From Carposina sasakii (taxonomy: Eukaryota; Arthropoda; Insecta; Lepidoptera; Carposinidae): a DNA stretch of 64,000 nucleotides. The DNA is taken from contig CP053157.1 of the NCBI GenBank assembly GCA_014607495.2, positions 1,612,001 to 1,676,000 on the forward strand, given 5' to 3'. How positions within the stretch are numbered: position 1 is the first letter of the stretch; each line of letters opens with the position of its first letter. The translations under genes were made by a program, and so were the position numbers. Below the pieces are notes generated by a model. The model was given only the letters and a program-made list of their open reading frames with translations, made no database searches and was not told the DNA's origin. Of this stretch, positions 24,707 through 36,167 are shown one piece after another.

Positions 24707-25019
24707 CTAGAACACGCCACGTAAAGGCCTAGATCTAGGAGTGGACTGAATATAAGCTGATTTAAGCACACTATGGTACTACTGTTAAAGTTACTGTTAT
24801 AATTTCATTGCGTTTCAGGCCACATTGGTCAGCCGTATGTTGTCACAGTCACGAGATAACCTCAGTCAAGTTGTATTATGTTATGACGCATATGTAACAT
24901 ACTCGCGCTCAGGGGTTTCATTCTCGCACCCCTCGACATATATCTACTCTCGAATATGCTAATGATACAATAAACGAGAATGACAAAAAAAATTAAATTG
25001 TCGACCGATTCGCAATGTA

Positions 25020-25244
25020 GGAAATAAGTAAATAATAATAATAATAATAAATAAATATTCACACACTGCACAACACAACACATTGACATAGACTTGTCGT
25101 AGGTACTAAGCAACGGTATATAAATACATAGATAAGTCTATACTTGATATTCATCATATCAATGTTTGCACCTACCGGGATTCGAACCCAGGACCTATGG
25201 CGTCGCAGGCAGGGTCACTACCCACTAGACCAGTCGGCCGTCAA
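25020..25244 (-). mobile_element. tRNA-derived SINE, second family
   Basis: Head at 25170-25244 on -: GACGGCCGACTGGTCTAGTG and box B GGGTTCGAATCCCGG; tail runs to an (ATT)n-type end near 25030. Resembles a common lepidopteran SINE head. No target duplication identified. Confidence 0.7.
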
Positions 25245-26184
25245 AGGAATGTTATCTTTTATGAGTTTTAAAGTGATATGATAGATTCATCAATAGATAC
25301 CTATGTATGTTACGGTGAAAGTGATTACTATGGTTATTATTAATAATAACCGGTAATTATTAATACTTACTTCATGATTTGGTAAATGTGATGAAAACTG
25401 TGAAATTCATCACTTTTACCGGTTTTTATTGATAAGTATAATCTTGCGGTCTTCAAGTCGAGAGTGAACCGGTTTCTTTTAGGCAAGCACCTGCAACGAT
25501 GCTTACCATCAGGCGCGTTGTGGTCAAGCGTAAGCCTATTTAATATAAAAGAAAAAAAAAAGGTATTACACCTTACTCTTGGTAAATGTGATAAATTTTT
25601 TAAATGGTGTTATTTGAATGTTTAGCATTAGTTCGTATTTTTGTGAGCAGAAAATTATAATCTGTGAGCAACAATTATTATGAATTATGTAGGTAATTAT
25701 TAATAATTTTCATTTATTCACACTTACCGTAACATATATACCTTTTTCTTTGTTAGCCGAGTCCCACTTCTGGGCTTAGGTCTCCCTGATTTGAGCCCAC
25801 ATTTGTCTTGTTCCCGCTATAAGCAAACAATAGACATGGTGTGGAGAAATGTGTATGTTCTTATGTGATTTCACTTTTAAACGAACTTAGATGAATCACG
25901 TCACTGTAAACGAACATAAAAGTGGAATTCGAAAGACGAGGCACACAAAATCGGGCCCTTGATGTTTATTTAGCATTTTATTTAATCTCGCTCAAAGCCG
26001 AAATAAAACAGAGCTAAAATATCCAATAATATTTTTGAAAATTAATTATTATTGTAAATAAATATTGTAAATAAGTAGTTATTACAGTAGGTACTACATT
26101 ACAAGGAAAAATATTAAATTTGTGACTCTTCAACAGCTTTATTTGAGCTTAAAACTTGTAACTAATATTTTCGTCTAGTCTTGC
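25245..26184. other. No gene; short inverted and AATTATTAATA-rich repeats
   Basis: ATTATTAATAATAACCGGTA and related blocks near 25335 and 25690 suggest a decayed miniature element. No clear ends. Confidence 0.45.
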
Positions 26185-26639
26185 TAACTAGCTATGCTAA
26201 CGTGGATGTAGTGTATCCTTTCTGATCGTGCGGTTCTGGCTACTTTGGGAAGACAGTCGTGTGTATACAGGGTTCATTTTCAAAACATCAATAACCTCGC
26301 AAGACTAGGTAGCTACCATCATAAACGACAACATTTGTTCTACGAGTTTTGATAATTTGTCACATTTTACTTTCATACAAAAATAAATATCAATTTAATG
26401 TTACCTCTGAATGTTCTTAAGTCTGTACATAATACTGAGGCGCGCGCGATCGCGGGCGTTAACCTTTTCGTATACTACGAATGGAACAAAGACTTACAAA
26501 TGTCACGACAGTACAATAAAAGCTTGGAAAATTATTTTTAATTAATGTATTGAGTTATGATAAAACTCGTAGAACAAATGTTATTGTTTATGATTTAAGC
26601 TATCTAGTCCTGCGAGGTTATTGGTGTTTTAAAATTAAC

Positions 26640-26955
26640 CCTTTATACATTTTTGGATTTGTGGTCGTCAACGTTCCCGAAAACTACGGAATCTCCTCAT
26701 CATCACGATCATTTTTCTTCATACATGGGAAGTGTTCCCAAGATATTAGGGTCCAAAGTTGATTAAATAGACTGCGTTTTTCTACATAAGTGCACACCGA
26801 CGCGCGTAGGAAGATTTTTTCACGAGAAATAATTAATATCTTTCTATGAAAAAACTAGCATAAACACTGGACACTATAAATTTCGCCCGATCAGGTAATT
26901 AATAATTTACATCGTTTCCCAGCATTTTTTTTACATAAGCTTACTTTAATTGATG
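26640..26955 (+). repeat. Dispersed repeat paired with 9290-9606
   Basis: Second copy of the 310-bp repeat (GTCGTCAACGTTCCCG..., CGCGCGTAGGAAGATTTTTT). No coding potential. Confidence 0.75.
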
Positions 26956-27248
26956 TATATGTCGAAGGCATATTGTAAAACAGGCCCATTATAAAAAAAA
27001 TGCTCGGCATTTTGAATAGTATGAGAGAAAAAATTCCTTTTAGCACTTCGCCGGTCGCTGCAGGGACATGCTCGCTACGCTCACCCGACTCGTGCGTTGT
27101 TATTTTAACAGGTCTAACATAACCTAATCTAATTAATTAAGCAGACCAATTGCTAGAAGTCAAATTGTCTCTCTCCAAAACCCATACTATTCAAAATGCC
27201 TAGTCGTTTTGTAATAGGGCGTGTTTTACAATATGCCTTCGACATATA
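26956..27248. mobile_element. Miniature inverted-repeat element
   Basis: Ends TATATGTCGAAGGCATATTG and complement, about 65 bp each with some mismatches; no coding capacity. A fragment of the family is at 3962-4036. Confidence 0.75.
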
Positions 27249-27375
27249 GAGTACGTACTCTTCGTTAAGGGTGGCAACGAAAAAACATCCTGTATAATAT
27301 AGCATCATCATCATCTACCTGCCCTTAACCCATTATTTATGGGGTCTATGCAATATGGTTTCTTTCGAAACTCAC

Positions 27376-27553
27376 ATTTTTTTTAATGGCCGGCTGCCTG
27401 CCTGTCGCCAACCATTCTCGGTTATAGCTAAGTGACAATTTTTAGAAAAAATTTTAGAAGAAATAAATTCAGTGGTACAGACCCGTGACTGGTATCGAAC
27501 TCACGCCTCTCGACTGAAAGGCGCACGTCTTAACCATTGGGCTATCACCGCAT
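27376..27553 (-). mobile_element. tRNA-derived SINE fragment
   Basis: Head GCGGTGATAGCCCAATGGTT and body of the same family, truncated and diverged. Confidence 0.75.
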
Positions 27554-27579
27554 ATACTATGTGTATATAATATATCAAC

Positions 27580-27752
27580 ATCATCATCATCAACATATTC
27601 CAGTCCACTGCTGGACGTAGGCCTCCCCCGGGGCACGCCACAATACTGCAATGGGGGGATTTGCCCACAGTCACCACGCTGGACAGGCGTCAGTTTGTAT
27701 TTTAGGACTATGTTGTCAACACGGAAAGCGCTGCTGCCCACCTCCCGGAAAT
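27580..27752 (+). repeat. CAGTCCACTGCTGGACGTAG family, truncated
   Basis: Matches the first two thirds of 24000-24276 with a deletion after CCACGCTGG. Confidence 0.7.
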
Positions 27753-27872
27753 GTAATATATATGACATAATATTAGGTTACTAACATGAGGCTATGACAA
27801 AGGTGACTTAAATTTGTCGTTAATTTACTTTGGCATTTATAAATGAGACTGTTTTATCTTCTATAGCCTATA

Positions 27873-28132
27873 CAGGGTGTAACAAAAAGGGTATGTTAAG
27901 CGAAAAGATATGTAAATAGCCCACTGTAGAGAACCTACTCAAAAAGTTTGAGACTAGAAATCACATGTTTGTTTTTCTAGATAGTATGGAGAATTCTTAA
28001 CCGTCTCAAGAATTTTCATACAGTCTTAAAAAATAAACTTGTGATTTCGAGTCTCAAATTTTATGGATAGGTTCTTTATAGTGGGCTATTTTCATAGCTT
28101 TTCGCTTAACATACCCTTTTTGTTACACCCTG
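27873..28132. mobile_element. Miniature inverted-repeat element, TA/TATA flanks
   Basis: Ends CAGGGTGTAACAAAAAGGGT and complement, with homology running about 90 bp inward on each side; TATA flanks both ends. Other copies: 9606-9850, 41641-41843 and a fragment near 420-515. Confidence 0.8.
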
Positions 28133-28936
28133 TATAGTAATTTTATTAACTGATTATAATTCCAAAACAAATATTACAGGACGTTAAAAGCTACTAACTG
28201 TTCATTATCTGTAACAGTTTATTACATTGAAAAAGTAACATTTATTAGCTTTGAAATTAGAATAAATGGGCAATTATGGAGGAAAACGCCTTCCAATAAA
28301 TAACATTTAACGAGATTTTTTATTAGCGGATACAGTGTTAGATTCCACAAGAAATATGTTTTTTAGAGACCACAATACACTGTCCCTAGAATCAAAGTTT
28401 TCATGGATATCTCGCTATCTGTGAGACAAATTTTACGTTATTCCATCTAGTTGTTTTATGTACTCGTAACAACATAATAGAGAGTGGATGTTATGAAACT
28501 TATACATTAAAATAACACATACATACATAAATAACTCATAAAATACGAATTTCCGCGCGGCTAAAAATAGTAATTTGAATGAATATTTTAGTTCTTTAAG
28601 ATCTTCATTGAAATATACTTCCAGGCTACTTTTTGTTTGTTAAAACAGCGAAGTGGCCGGTGTAATTTCTCAAAGGCGTCGCGAATCAATACGCTTCATA
28701 GGCGAGAGCTCTCGAACTCAATACCTTTTCAAAGACATTGATTACGGATGGGAAAGAAAAATACCAATACCGGTAATAGGCTTGTGTCCTAAAATGTAAT
28801 TAGTGGTTCATTCTTTTCTTTCTTACATATATATCAGAAATAAGTTAATATTTCTACAATAATCAATCACTAACATAATTATTTACGGTTTTTAAAAAAC
28901 CTGTTCGAATATTTCATGAAAACGCTCTAAACTGTC

Positions 28937-31228
28937 ATGGCGTCTTCAATGACGTCATTCAGTGCGTCCAAACCAAAACAAACCGTGAACGTGAATACTT
29001 TTTTTACATTTAATAATTTAAAAATGAATTCCATGTTTTATAAGTATTGTGTAGTGCCTGAGTGTAAAAGCACAAGTGTAATGACACCAAACAAATTGTT
29101 TGTAAGAGTTCCCATGAATGAACAAATACGGAGAAAGTGGTTAAAACTTGCACGGAGAGATGATGCCCGTATTTTGTCTGTAGATTCAAGAATGTACTTT
29201 TGCGAAGATCATTTTGATGTAAGTATTTAAACAAAGATGACTTTCCAGTCCCTGTACCTATATTACAATGAAAAAAACACTTTGTAAATGTAGCTATTAA
29301 ATTATTTGAGGTTATTTTGATTCTGACTTAATTTTGTACTAACTGATGTAATCTGAGATTTTATGTTGTAGGTATCATTGTTAAATACAGGTTATTGTTA
29401 TTTTTCTAGATGCCAAACGATATGACGAATTTTATGGAGTATCAAATCATGGGAAAAGTATCAAAGATACTTATGAAATCAGGTTGCATTCCAACAAAGT
29501 TTGAGTGCCAAGAAGACAGAAGAAAACGAATGAGCAGCATCATAGAACGGCCATACATTGTAAAGAAACAAAGAACTGAGACCATTGCAGAGTGTCTAAA
29601 TGAATATAATACAAGTTGTACAACAAGTTCATCTCTAGAAGATACTTCTAATATCATTTCAAGTGAGTCTACCTAACATATAAAACAAGTAGTTCAGAGT
29701 ACAAGTACCAATAGTTACATTACTTTTATCATTTCTAATTTTATAATTCTAACCAAATAGTTGGTTCATACATGAATTTCAAATATTAATGTTACCTACT
29801 AAATGTCATATTTTTTATAAAGTTAAAGTTTATTTTGATAATAAATACTGTCAGAATCTTTATAGCCCCGTGTGTTGTGTATACTATAATACTTACCTCT
29901 AGATTAGACTGTGTATTATAAATATCCTTGTTTGTAGTATGATCCGTCTCTGTGCTATATGATTAAATAAATAAATATTTTTAGATTGCAAGTTGGGTGA
30001 AGAAAATGTCCAAGAAGTTATAAGTAAAACATCAGACAAGTTTGTTCAAGCCTTAATAACACCAAAATTCAGAAGTAAAGCTGTGCAAGCTGGAGCGAAG
30101 TACAAAGATCAGGCATTGTCACCATTGAAACCATCGCTAGTATCAAGTTTCACATCCCCATTCAAAGTTAAGACTTTCAAGAAATCAAGACCTGCGGAGA
30201 CGGGTAAAATAACAAGAAATATATTTACCGAGGATGAGCCCTCAGATGGTGAAATTTCTCTATACTCAGGAGGTATCAGGAGTCACTCACCTTCTGTGCA
30301 TTCACTGCAAACCAAATCATCTTCTGACTGCAGCGAAATACTTGAAGATTACAAGAAACAACAACAAGCTACAGAGACTCTATCGAACACATTAAAAAAG
30401 ATAGAGAAGAAGCCTCGATTGTACATTGGTCTTTCAAAAACTTGTTATTACTTGATTGACATTATTCAGGAGACTTTAAATATTCCCAAACATCATATAT
30501 TATTATGTTTACATAAAATTAGGTTGGATAATACATTTAATCAACTGGCAGATGATTATGAGAATACTCCATCATATTTAAGTAAGGTGTTTAATAAAAA
30601 TATACCATTAATAGCCAGTGTTATGCGTTCTTTTATTGTTAATCTTGACAGTGAAATTACTAAAAAAAACTTACCTATATCATTTAGACATAATTTTCAC
30701 AATGCCAGTTGTATTATTGACTGCCTTGAAATTGAAGTGCAGAAGCCATCCAAAGCAGTAAATCAAGCCCTAACTTGGTCTGACTATAAAAAGGCCAATA
30801 CAATTAAATACCTAATATCCTGTACACCCAACGGATTAATAAATTATATTTCTCCTGGGTTTGGGGGCAGAACAACAGACACTTTATTAGTAGAATCATG
30901 TGATTTTATAAAAACATTAAAGCCTGGTATGTGTGTTTTAGCAGATAGAGGTTTCAAGCATGTTGAACAATATCTGCATAAGTCAGGAGTTACATTGATA
31001 AGACCTCCAAGTGTTGAAAGTGGAGTGAAAATGACTAAAAATGATGCAAAGTTAACTAAACAGATAGCCAGCATAAGGATACATATAGAGCGTCTAATAC
31101 GTCGTTTACGAGAATTTTGTATGCTAAAACCACATGCATGTATAAATTTTAATTTTATTAAAATACTAGATGATATTATAATTATAGCATGCGGTTTAGT
31201 TAACTTACAAGACTCTTTGATAAAATAA
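28937..31228 (+). CDS. THAP-domain DDE transposase (ISL2EU/Harbinger-like), three exons, intact
   Basis: Exons 28937-29218, 29410-29662 and 29985-31228 join with GTAAGT and GTGAGT donors and TAG acceptors in matching phases, giving 592 residues without a stop. Residues 38-118 form a THAP zinc finger: C38-x4-C43, W68, C89-x2-H92, and a GCIPTKF box near its end, the usual DNA-binding module of such transposases. The middle is polar and serine-rich. The C-terminal DDE_Tnp_4-like nuclease has Asp424 (IIDCLEIE), then WSDYKK, PGFGGRTTD, Asp499 in VLADRGF and Glu547 in RIHIERLIRRL, a full catalytic triad. A shorter start at 29024 (MNSMFYKYC) would also suit a THAP protein. The stop overlaps an AATAAA signal. 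It would bind and cut the element ends. Confidence 0.88.
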
Positions 31229-31258
31229 AACAACTAATACAAAAAATTGTTTTTTATT
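31224..31258. promoter_or_regulatory. Facing polyadenylation signals between the transposase and YqaJ genes
   Basis: AATAAA on + at 31224-31229 overlaps the transposase stop codon; AATAAA on - occupies 31258-31253, about 50 bp after the YqaJ stop. The two convergent transcripts would therefore overlap at their 3' ends by some tens of bases. Confidence 0.6.
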
Positions 31259-31309
31259 AAGATCCCATAACAAATATTATACCTATCCTATGATAAAAAT
31301 AACACAATC

Positions 31310-32743
31310 TTATATTACACTCTTATATAATAAAGGATATATATTATTTTTCCAAAATAAGACTAACTTTTCACTGATATTTTGTACATATTTATGATCA
31401 AATGGCACATTTATAATTTCCACTTGTTTATTTTTAACATAGTCAGGGTCAGCTACACAAAAGTATCCACTTTTCATTGCTGTTAGGTACATTTGCAGCT
31501 GCATCTGAGCATTACATCTCTCTGAAGGCTGGCCATTGTATATATAGTTTTTATAAGTTTTGGCACTTATGGGACATTTTATTTCAACAATATTGCCATC
31601 ACATAATCCGTCTGGAGAGCCAGCGATCATGGGGTAATGACTACTCAATACAAGACCGCACTTGGTAATATTTTTTTTTAGCATATCTTCCACGGTTCTT
31701 CTCACTTGATCTTCAAGCACACGGCCCCGTTTCATATGTTTGGTTTCTGGAATTTTTCCACCTAGTATCAAAGATACAAGTGTACCGTCAGCTGTTTTGC
31801 AACGACTAACTTCATATGCCTTTGATGCGGTTATCCGGCCATACCTTAATTCAAACCAGAGATTGCTTTTGGATTGCTCTATTGTTTCTTCTTTAACCTT
31901 CTCAATTAGAGCTGTTGTAATGATAACATTGCTCAAAAATGTATCAACACATTTCTCTTTATATTTTAGCATAAGCTGATGCATTGAAAGTGCTTCAGTT
32001 TCTCTTGGAGAATAATTGGGTTGATATCTTAAAAGCTCGCAGTCATGCACTTTTCTTTTCCTTCCTTCTTCTATGAATTTTGCCAGAACTATGTTATTTG
32101 CTGGCAATAAGGGGCTGCTCTTTGACAGTTGTTTGGTCGTGATTGATTTCAAAGTACTGCCAACTCTAGACAACTTTGATTTTTTCCAATAGCACTCGGT
32201 TGATGTACAAGAAGGCTCCTCGCTACGACGGTGAACCCAAAATAAAAAAGCGATTGCGTGTTTGCAACCACCTCTTGAAGCAACACAGTCCTCACATACT
32301 ACTGAAACAATCACATCATCTTCTTCATCAATAATCAGGGTGCATCCATATAGTTTAGCGTGAACTTTGTGTTCTGGACACATTTTGCATTTCACTGCGC
32401 ACAAATGGGCGTCACGCTTCAGCTGCACGTAGCTAATAGCATCGTCTCCGTATGATGCTCTAGAAGACCTGAAAAAAAAATGCAACTAGTTGGTACATAA
32501 AATCAAGTCAAAAATAACCTAAAATCAAAGTCTTTATTTCAGGAAATATAACTCATTTTATTTAGTAAACTGAATGAATGCTTACTAAGTAATGTTTTAC
32601 ATTTCTGTTTACTTACATTGAAGTCTTAACGTTGCGAAATTCCGAAGAACAAAAATCACTGTTAGTTGCGAAAATGTTCCGAGCATAACAGCGTCAATTT
32701 TTGGTAGATTAGTCGAATTTGCTTTACTAAATCCGGACTCCAT
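31310..32743 (-). pseudogene. YqaJ-like nuclease gene of the ISL2EU element, 1-bp frameshift in exon 1
   Basis: Two exons on the minus strand: 32743-32617 (starting MESGFSKANSTNLPKIDAVM) and 32468-31310 (386 codons), with GTAAGT donor and a T-rich TTCAG acceptor. As written the phases do not join; removing the need for one extra base in the A-run at 32671-32674 (+ strand) restores a phase that continues into the conserved NSDFCSSEFRNVK-like stretch and SSRASYGDDAISYVQLKRD. Exon 2 shows a SWIM-like CEDC...GGCKH motif and a YqaJ exonuclease core: LRYGRITASKA, SPDG (catalytic Asp), VEIKCP (ExK) and QMQLQMYL. The family is related to lambda-type exonucleases; its job in transposition is not known. 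Either a recent inactivating deletion or an assembly error in a homopolymer. Confidence 0.8.
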
Positions 32744-33064
32744 AGCTATTTATCTCAACCTTTTGAAATATCGATAATTCAGAAGTTTTTTTGCAAAAAT
32801 CGGCGAATAATTGTTACTGGGTTTGTGTATTTACTACTAAAACGTCAACAACAACAATGGCGCACGCACTAACTGACGTCACGCTCTCTGATTGGCGTTC
32901 ACTGTCACGTGATTAAATTTATATTTTTCGGTTTTAAATAATGAAAAATATTAATAATCTTACATTTTTATAATAAATAAATAATTGTATTTACTTCTAT
33001 ACATAACAATAAAGTTATATATATTACAACATGACCTATTATTTTTTAGTGGACACAAGCCTAT

Positions 33065-33497
33065 TGGTATAGGGTTTCGAACTTGAGAGTTGTTCAGAGA
33101 GTCCAGAATACGTGTGCGCGATTTTACTTTCATATTCCCCCTCGCACGCATGTGACACCCTATCTCAACTCATCCAGCTTATTGAAGATGAAGGCGCGGA
33201 GGAGACTCCACCTTGCTACCCTTCTTTTCGGAGTTCTACATTCGGGGATCCCGAATTATCTTTACTCTAAGCTGAAGTAGGCTCGGGATCAATATGGTTG
33301 CTATGCAAGAAGGGAGTGTACTCACGTATTCGTTATGCCAAGACATAAGTTAGTAGCCTTCCGAGGTTCGTTTAGATACGCAGCATTGCAATGCTGGTAC
33401 GATCTTCCCCCACCAATACGGACCTTGAAGACACTCAGCACATTTGAAATTCATCTCAAGAAACTGCTCCTGTCTTCACAGGTCAATCTTGGATGAG
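33065..33497 (+). pseudogene. C-terminal fragment of a LINE reverse transcriptase
   Basis: RVVQRVQNTCARFYFHIPP, THVTPYLNSSSLLKMKARRR, LHLATLLFGVLHSGIPNYLY then, after a stop, RYAALQCWYDLPPPIRTLKT and a final LKKLLLSS: the end of a Jockey/CR1-side RT. It abuts the right end of the ISL2EU element. Confidence 0.7.
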
Positions 33498-33537
33498 CTG
33501 CTATGCATAGCCAACGGCATACAATGGGGTTCTGGCA

Positions 33538-33642
33538 CTCCCGTATATTATAAAATTATTAATAAAGAAATGGAAAAAAATTCCTCACCCGGGTGGGAAT
33601 CGAACCCACGACCTCTGCATTCCGTGCCGAGCTCCCGTATAT
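33538..33642 (-). mobile_element. Truncated tRNA-derived SINE, third family, 11-bp duplication
   Basis: Element 33549-33631 on -, exact flanking CTCCCGTATAT (33538-33548, 33632-33642). Only the box-B half and tail remain. Inserted just past a LINE fragment. Confidence 0.85.
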
Positions 33643-34364
33643 GTTTGATTTTTAAATTATTATGATTGTTATTTCTTTAGATTTTATTTATTTTCTCAAT
33701 TTAATTTCAGTAATTAAATTTTATCTTAGAAATTGGTATTTTAACAATTAAATTTAATTTCATAGCATATGTAGGTACCTATTTTAATTTCAGCTAATAT
33801 ATGTATTTTGTTTATTATTAACCGACTTCAAAAAGAGAGGTTATCAATTCGTCTGTATGTTTTTTTTTTTTTTTTTTTTATGTGTGTTACCTCAGAACTC
33901 CGTCATTTATGAACCGATTTCAATTTTTTTTTTATAGTTGGTCATGGTATACTTCCAGGTTGGTCCCATATTCACCATATCAGGATCTGATGATGGGATC
34001 TTGGAGAAATCGAGGGCAATCCTCGAATATTGTAGGCACATGTAGTCTGTTTTTATACTTTTACTGAGCGTTTTGATCACCTACATATAAAACATAACAT
34101 CTGATGATGGAATCTCTAAGGAATCTAGGGATATCCTCAAATATAAAAGGTACGAGTAGTCCGTTTTTAGATTTTTATAGAGAATTTTGGTCAGCTACAC
34201 ATAATATAAAGGAAACGAGGGTTTGATGATGGAGCCGCCGAAAAACAGATAGTGGAACTTTTTAGTAACAAAATCCCCCTATGGCAGGGGGGGGGCTACG
34301 TCCAGTAATAGGCTTATGAAGATGAAGATAATTGTGTTAAGTCATTAAATTATATGTTGCGTTA

Positions 34365-34508
34365 AGCCGTGTCCGAAGTAAGATGGTTATAGAGGAAGAG
34401 GTAGACATGAGAAAAACGAGATGACGGATAATAGGGATGAATGAAAAAAGAGTACCTACATATTGCACCGACCCCAAATGATTGGGAACAGGGCAGGAAG
34501 AAGGAGTG
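34365..34508 (+). pseudogene. Short RTE-like LINE 3' fragment
   Basis: GAGATGACGGATAATAGG and TATTGCACCGACCCCAAATG, TGGGAACAGGGCAGGAAGAA match 20741-20990. Confidence 0.6.
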
Positions 34509-35085
34509 TAATTATATGTTGCTTAAATAAGTGTGTACATGGCTGTTGTGCTGCCAAATCTCTTATATTCCTCCGAGGCGTGGTGCATGTACCATCGCCA
34601 CATACGCATTCTGGATCGATTCCACCTCAAGTGCCTCCGATCCATCATGAGAATCAGATGGTCCAACCGAGTGCGTAATACCGAAGTATTGCGAAGAGCC
34701 AATGTAAGTGCCATTGAGGCCTACTTAATGCGTCGGCAGCTTCGGTGGTGCGGTCATGTGTCTCGTATGGCGGAGGAGAGATTGGCTAAGAGCATCTTCT
34801 TTTCTGAACTAGCACAACGACCAGAGTGGCGCAGGACGGTGATAAAGCAAGTACACGAGTTCGAGGAGCAGCGTCAAGCTCGTCCTCCTGCTGCCATTAT
34901 CTATAATACAATAATGGCGTACTAACCTGTCCTCTGTGTGCGCGGGCGTTCAGGGCGAAGATTGGCTATGTAAATGTGAGCCATCTCCGAGCGCAAGAAC
35001 GCCAACTTAGTAATATCTAGGAGTAGAAGTGGTCGCCATGACCGAAATTGGTCGGAGGTCATCATTATCATCATAATCATCATAT
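34509..35085 (+). pseudogene. LINE reverse transcriptase C-terminal fragment with 3' leader
   Basis: An open stretch at 34533-34925 reads [51 protein letters not shown] sequence and ends at 34925; a non-coding tail to a (TCA)n end near 35085 follows. Open for 130 codons but truncated at the 5' side. Confidence 0.75.
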
Positions 35086-35315
35086 TGTCAGACGTAAAGT
35101 TTCGAAGCCTAGTCCTTTTTCTCTTTTGTCATGTGGCCTATTTTATATAAAAATTATATAAATCTGACAATATTATGCCTTCTTAACTTCGTACACGGCT
35201 TAACGCAATATATATTTGCCTTTTAGTTAAATTTTACTTTTGTAAGCTCGAGTTTTGGGAGGAAGTCGGTTTTTCGTTTTAAAAAAATTATGTAAATATT
35301 ATATTTATCTTTTTA

Positions 35316-35519
35316 CTAGCTATTGCCCGCGACTTTGTCCGCGCGGTAAAAAAATCAATAAAAGTCCGCAATAAAAAGCAGCCTATGTCTTTTCTCGGGC
35401 TCTGGACTATATGTGTACAAAATTTCATCCAAATCGGTTCAATAGTTTTGCCGTGGAAGACGGACAAACATGCACACACACACACACACACATACACACA
35501 TTTATAATACTAGAATAGA
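35316..35519 (-). mobile_element. Short non-autonomous Helitron
   Basis: In minus orientation it starts TCTATTCTAGTATTATAAA and ends GACAAAGTCGCGGGCAATAGCTAG, between A and T. About 204 bp; includes a (CA)n run at 35474-35491. Confidence 0.75.
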
Positions 35520-35780
35520 TGTCACTCCCTCCAGGTCTCTTTTGAAAACCTATCCTCAAGCAGCATTATAAGGGCAAGGGTATGTCAGTAATATGAAGTA
35601 ATATAATATAGGGCCCGGTGGCGGGCGATTCCTCAATAGAGATTTGAACTTCCGAATAGTGACGCCTGATACAATTCAATAGTAATATGAAGAACCCGCT
35701 AAGCTAAATGTGGCTGTGATCTCCTTTTTGATCCTGCAGTTTTTACTACTCCATTTCGGGAACACAGCTATATGTATATA

Positions 35781-36167
35781 TGTTACGGGCAACGTGATTA
35801 ACTGGGCATTATTAATAAGTGATTAATGTAGCCATTATTAATAATGCCCGACGGCTTGTGGTCCATGTAATAAGTCAGAGTGTGAGAAAGCTTGAATTTA
35901 TCATTTGGACCGGGCTGTATGAATAGGTTAAGGTAGGTTAGGTTTTAGGACTTTCATGACAATTTTGTAAGTTTAATTTCATTTATTAAGCAAAAACACT
36001 ACAGTTCACCTATTTTATTACTTTGCTCAAGATAGGGTGGTGGGCATAATGGCCGGGAAGAGTGATCAATCATGCTGTTTTAATCACATTGTCCAATTGA
36101 GTCGGGTATTATGAATACAGACCGGCTATTATTAATAGTGTCCGGACTTATCAGATTGCCCGTAACA
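35781..36167. mobile_element. Miniature inverted-repeat element with TGTTACGGGCAA ends
   Basis: Ends TGTTACGGGCAA and exact complement; inward the arms share ATTATTAATA-rich and GCCCG/CGGGC blocks. Flanks both read TATA. Confidence 0.7.

Larger units (their letters stand above)
28776..33064 (+). mobile_element. ISL2EU-type (PIF/Harbinger group) DNA transposon, near-complete
   Basis: The element runs 28778-33062 (4285 bp) and is bounded by a 2-bp AT duplication (28776-28777, 33063-33064). Its ends are inverted: AGGCTTGTGTCC at the left and its exact complement at the right, followed by a looser A/T-rich match. It encodes two converging genes: a THAP-DDE transposase on + and a YqaJ-family nuclease on -. 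From established knowledge, a transposase plus YqaJ protein with 2-bp AT duplications is the signature of the ISL2EU group within the IS5/PIF-Harbinger assemblage. The transposase reads through intact; the YqaJ gene has a single 1-bp lesion, so the insertion looks fairly young. Group name is from memory of the family traits, not a database search. Confidence 0.85.
33815..35275 (+). repeat. Dispersed element with ACCGACTTCAAAAA / AAGTCGGTTTTT ends
   Basis: A common insect repeat type: begins TTAACCGACTTCAAAAAGAG and ends GGGAGGAAGTCGGTTTTTCG. It contains CTCCGTCATTTATGAACCG and the two LINE fragments above as later insertions. Confidence 0.55.

Noticed and set aside
30844..31233. 129-codon minus-strand frame
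   Set aside because: Shadow of the DDE domain of the transposase on the other strand.
34463..34925. Host gene reading of the 130-codon open frame
   Set aside because: Sequence is the C-terminal end of a LINE reverse transcriptase, not a host gene.
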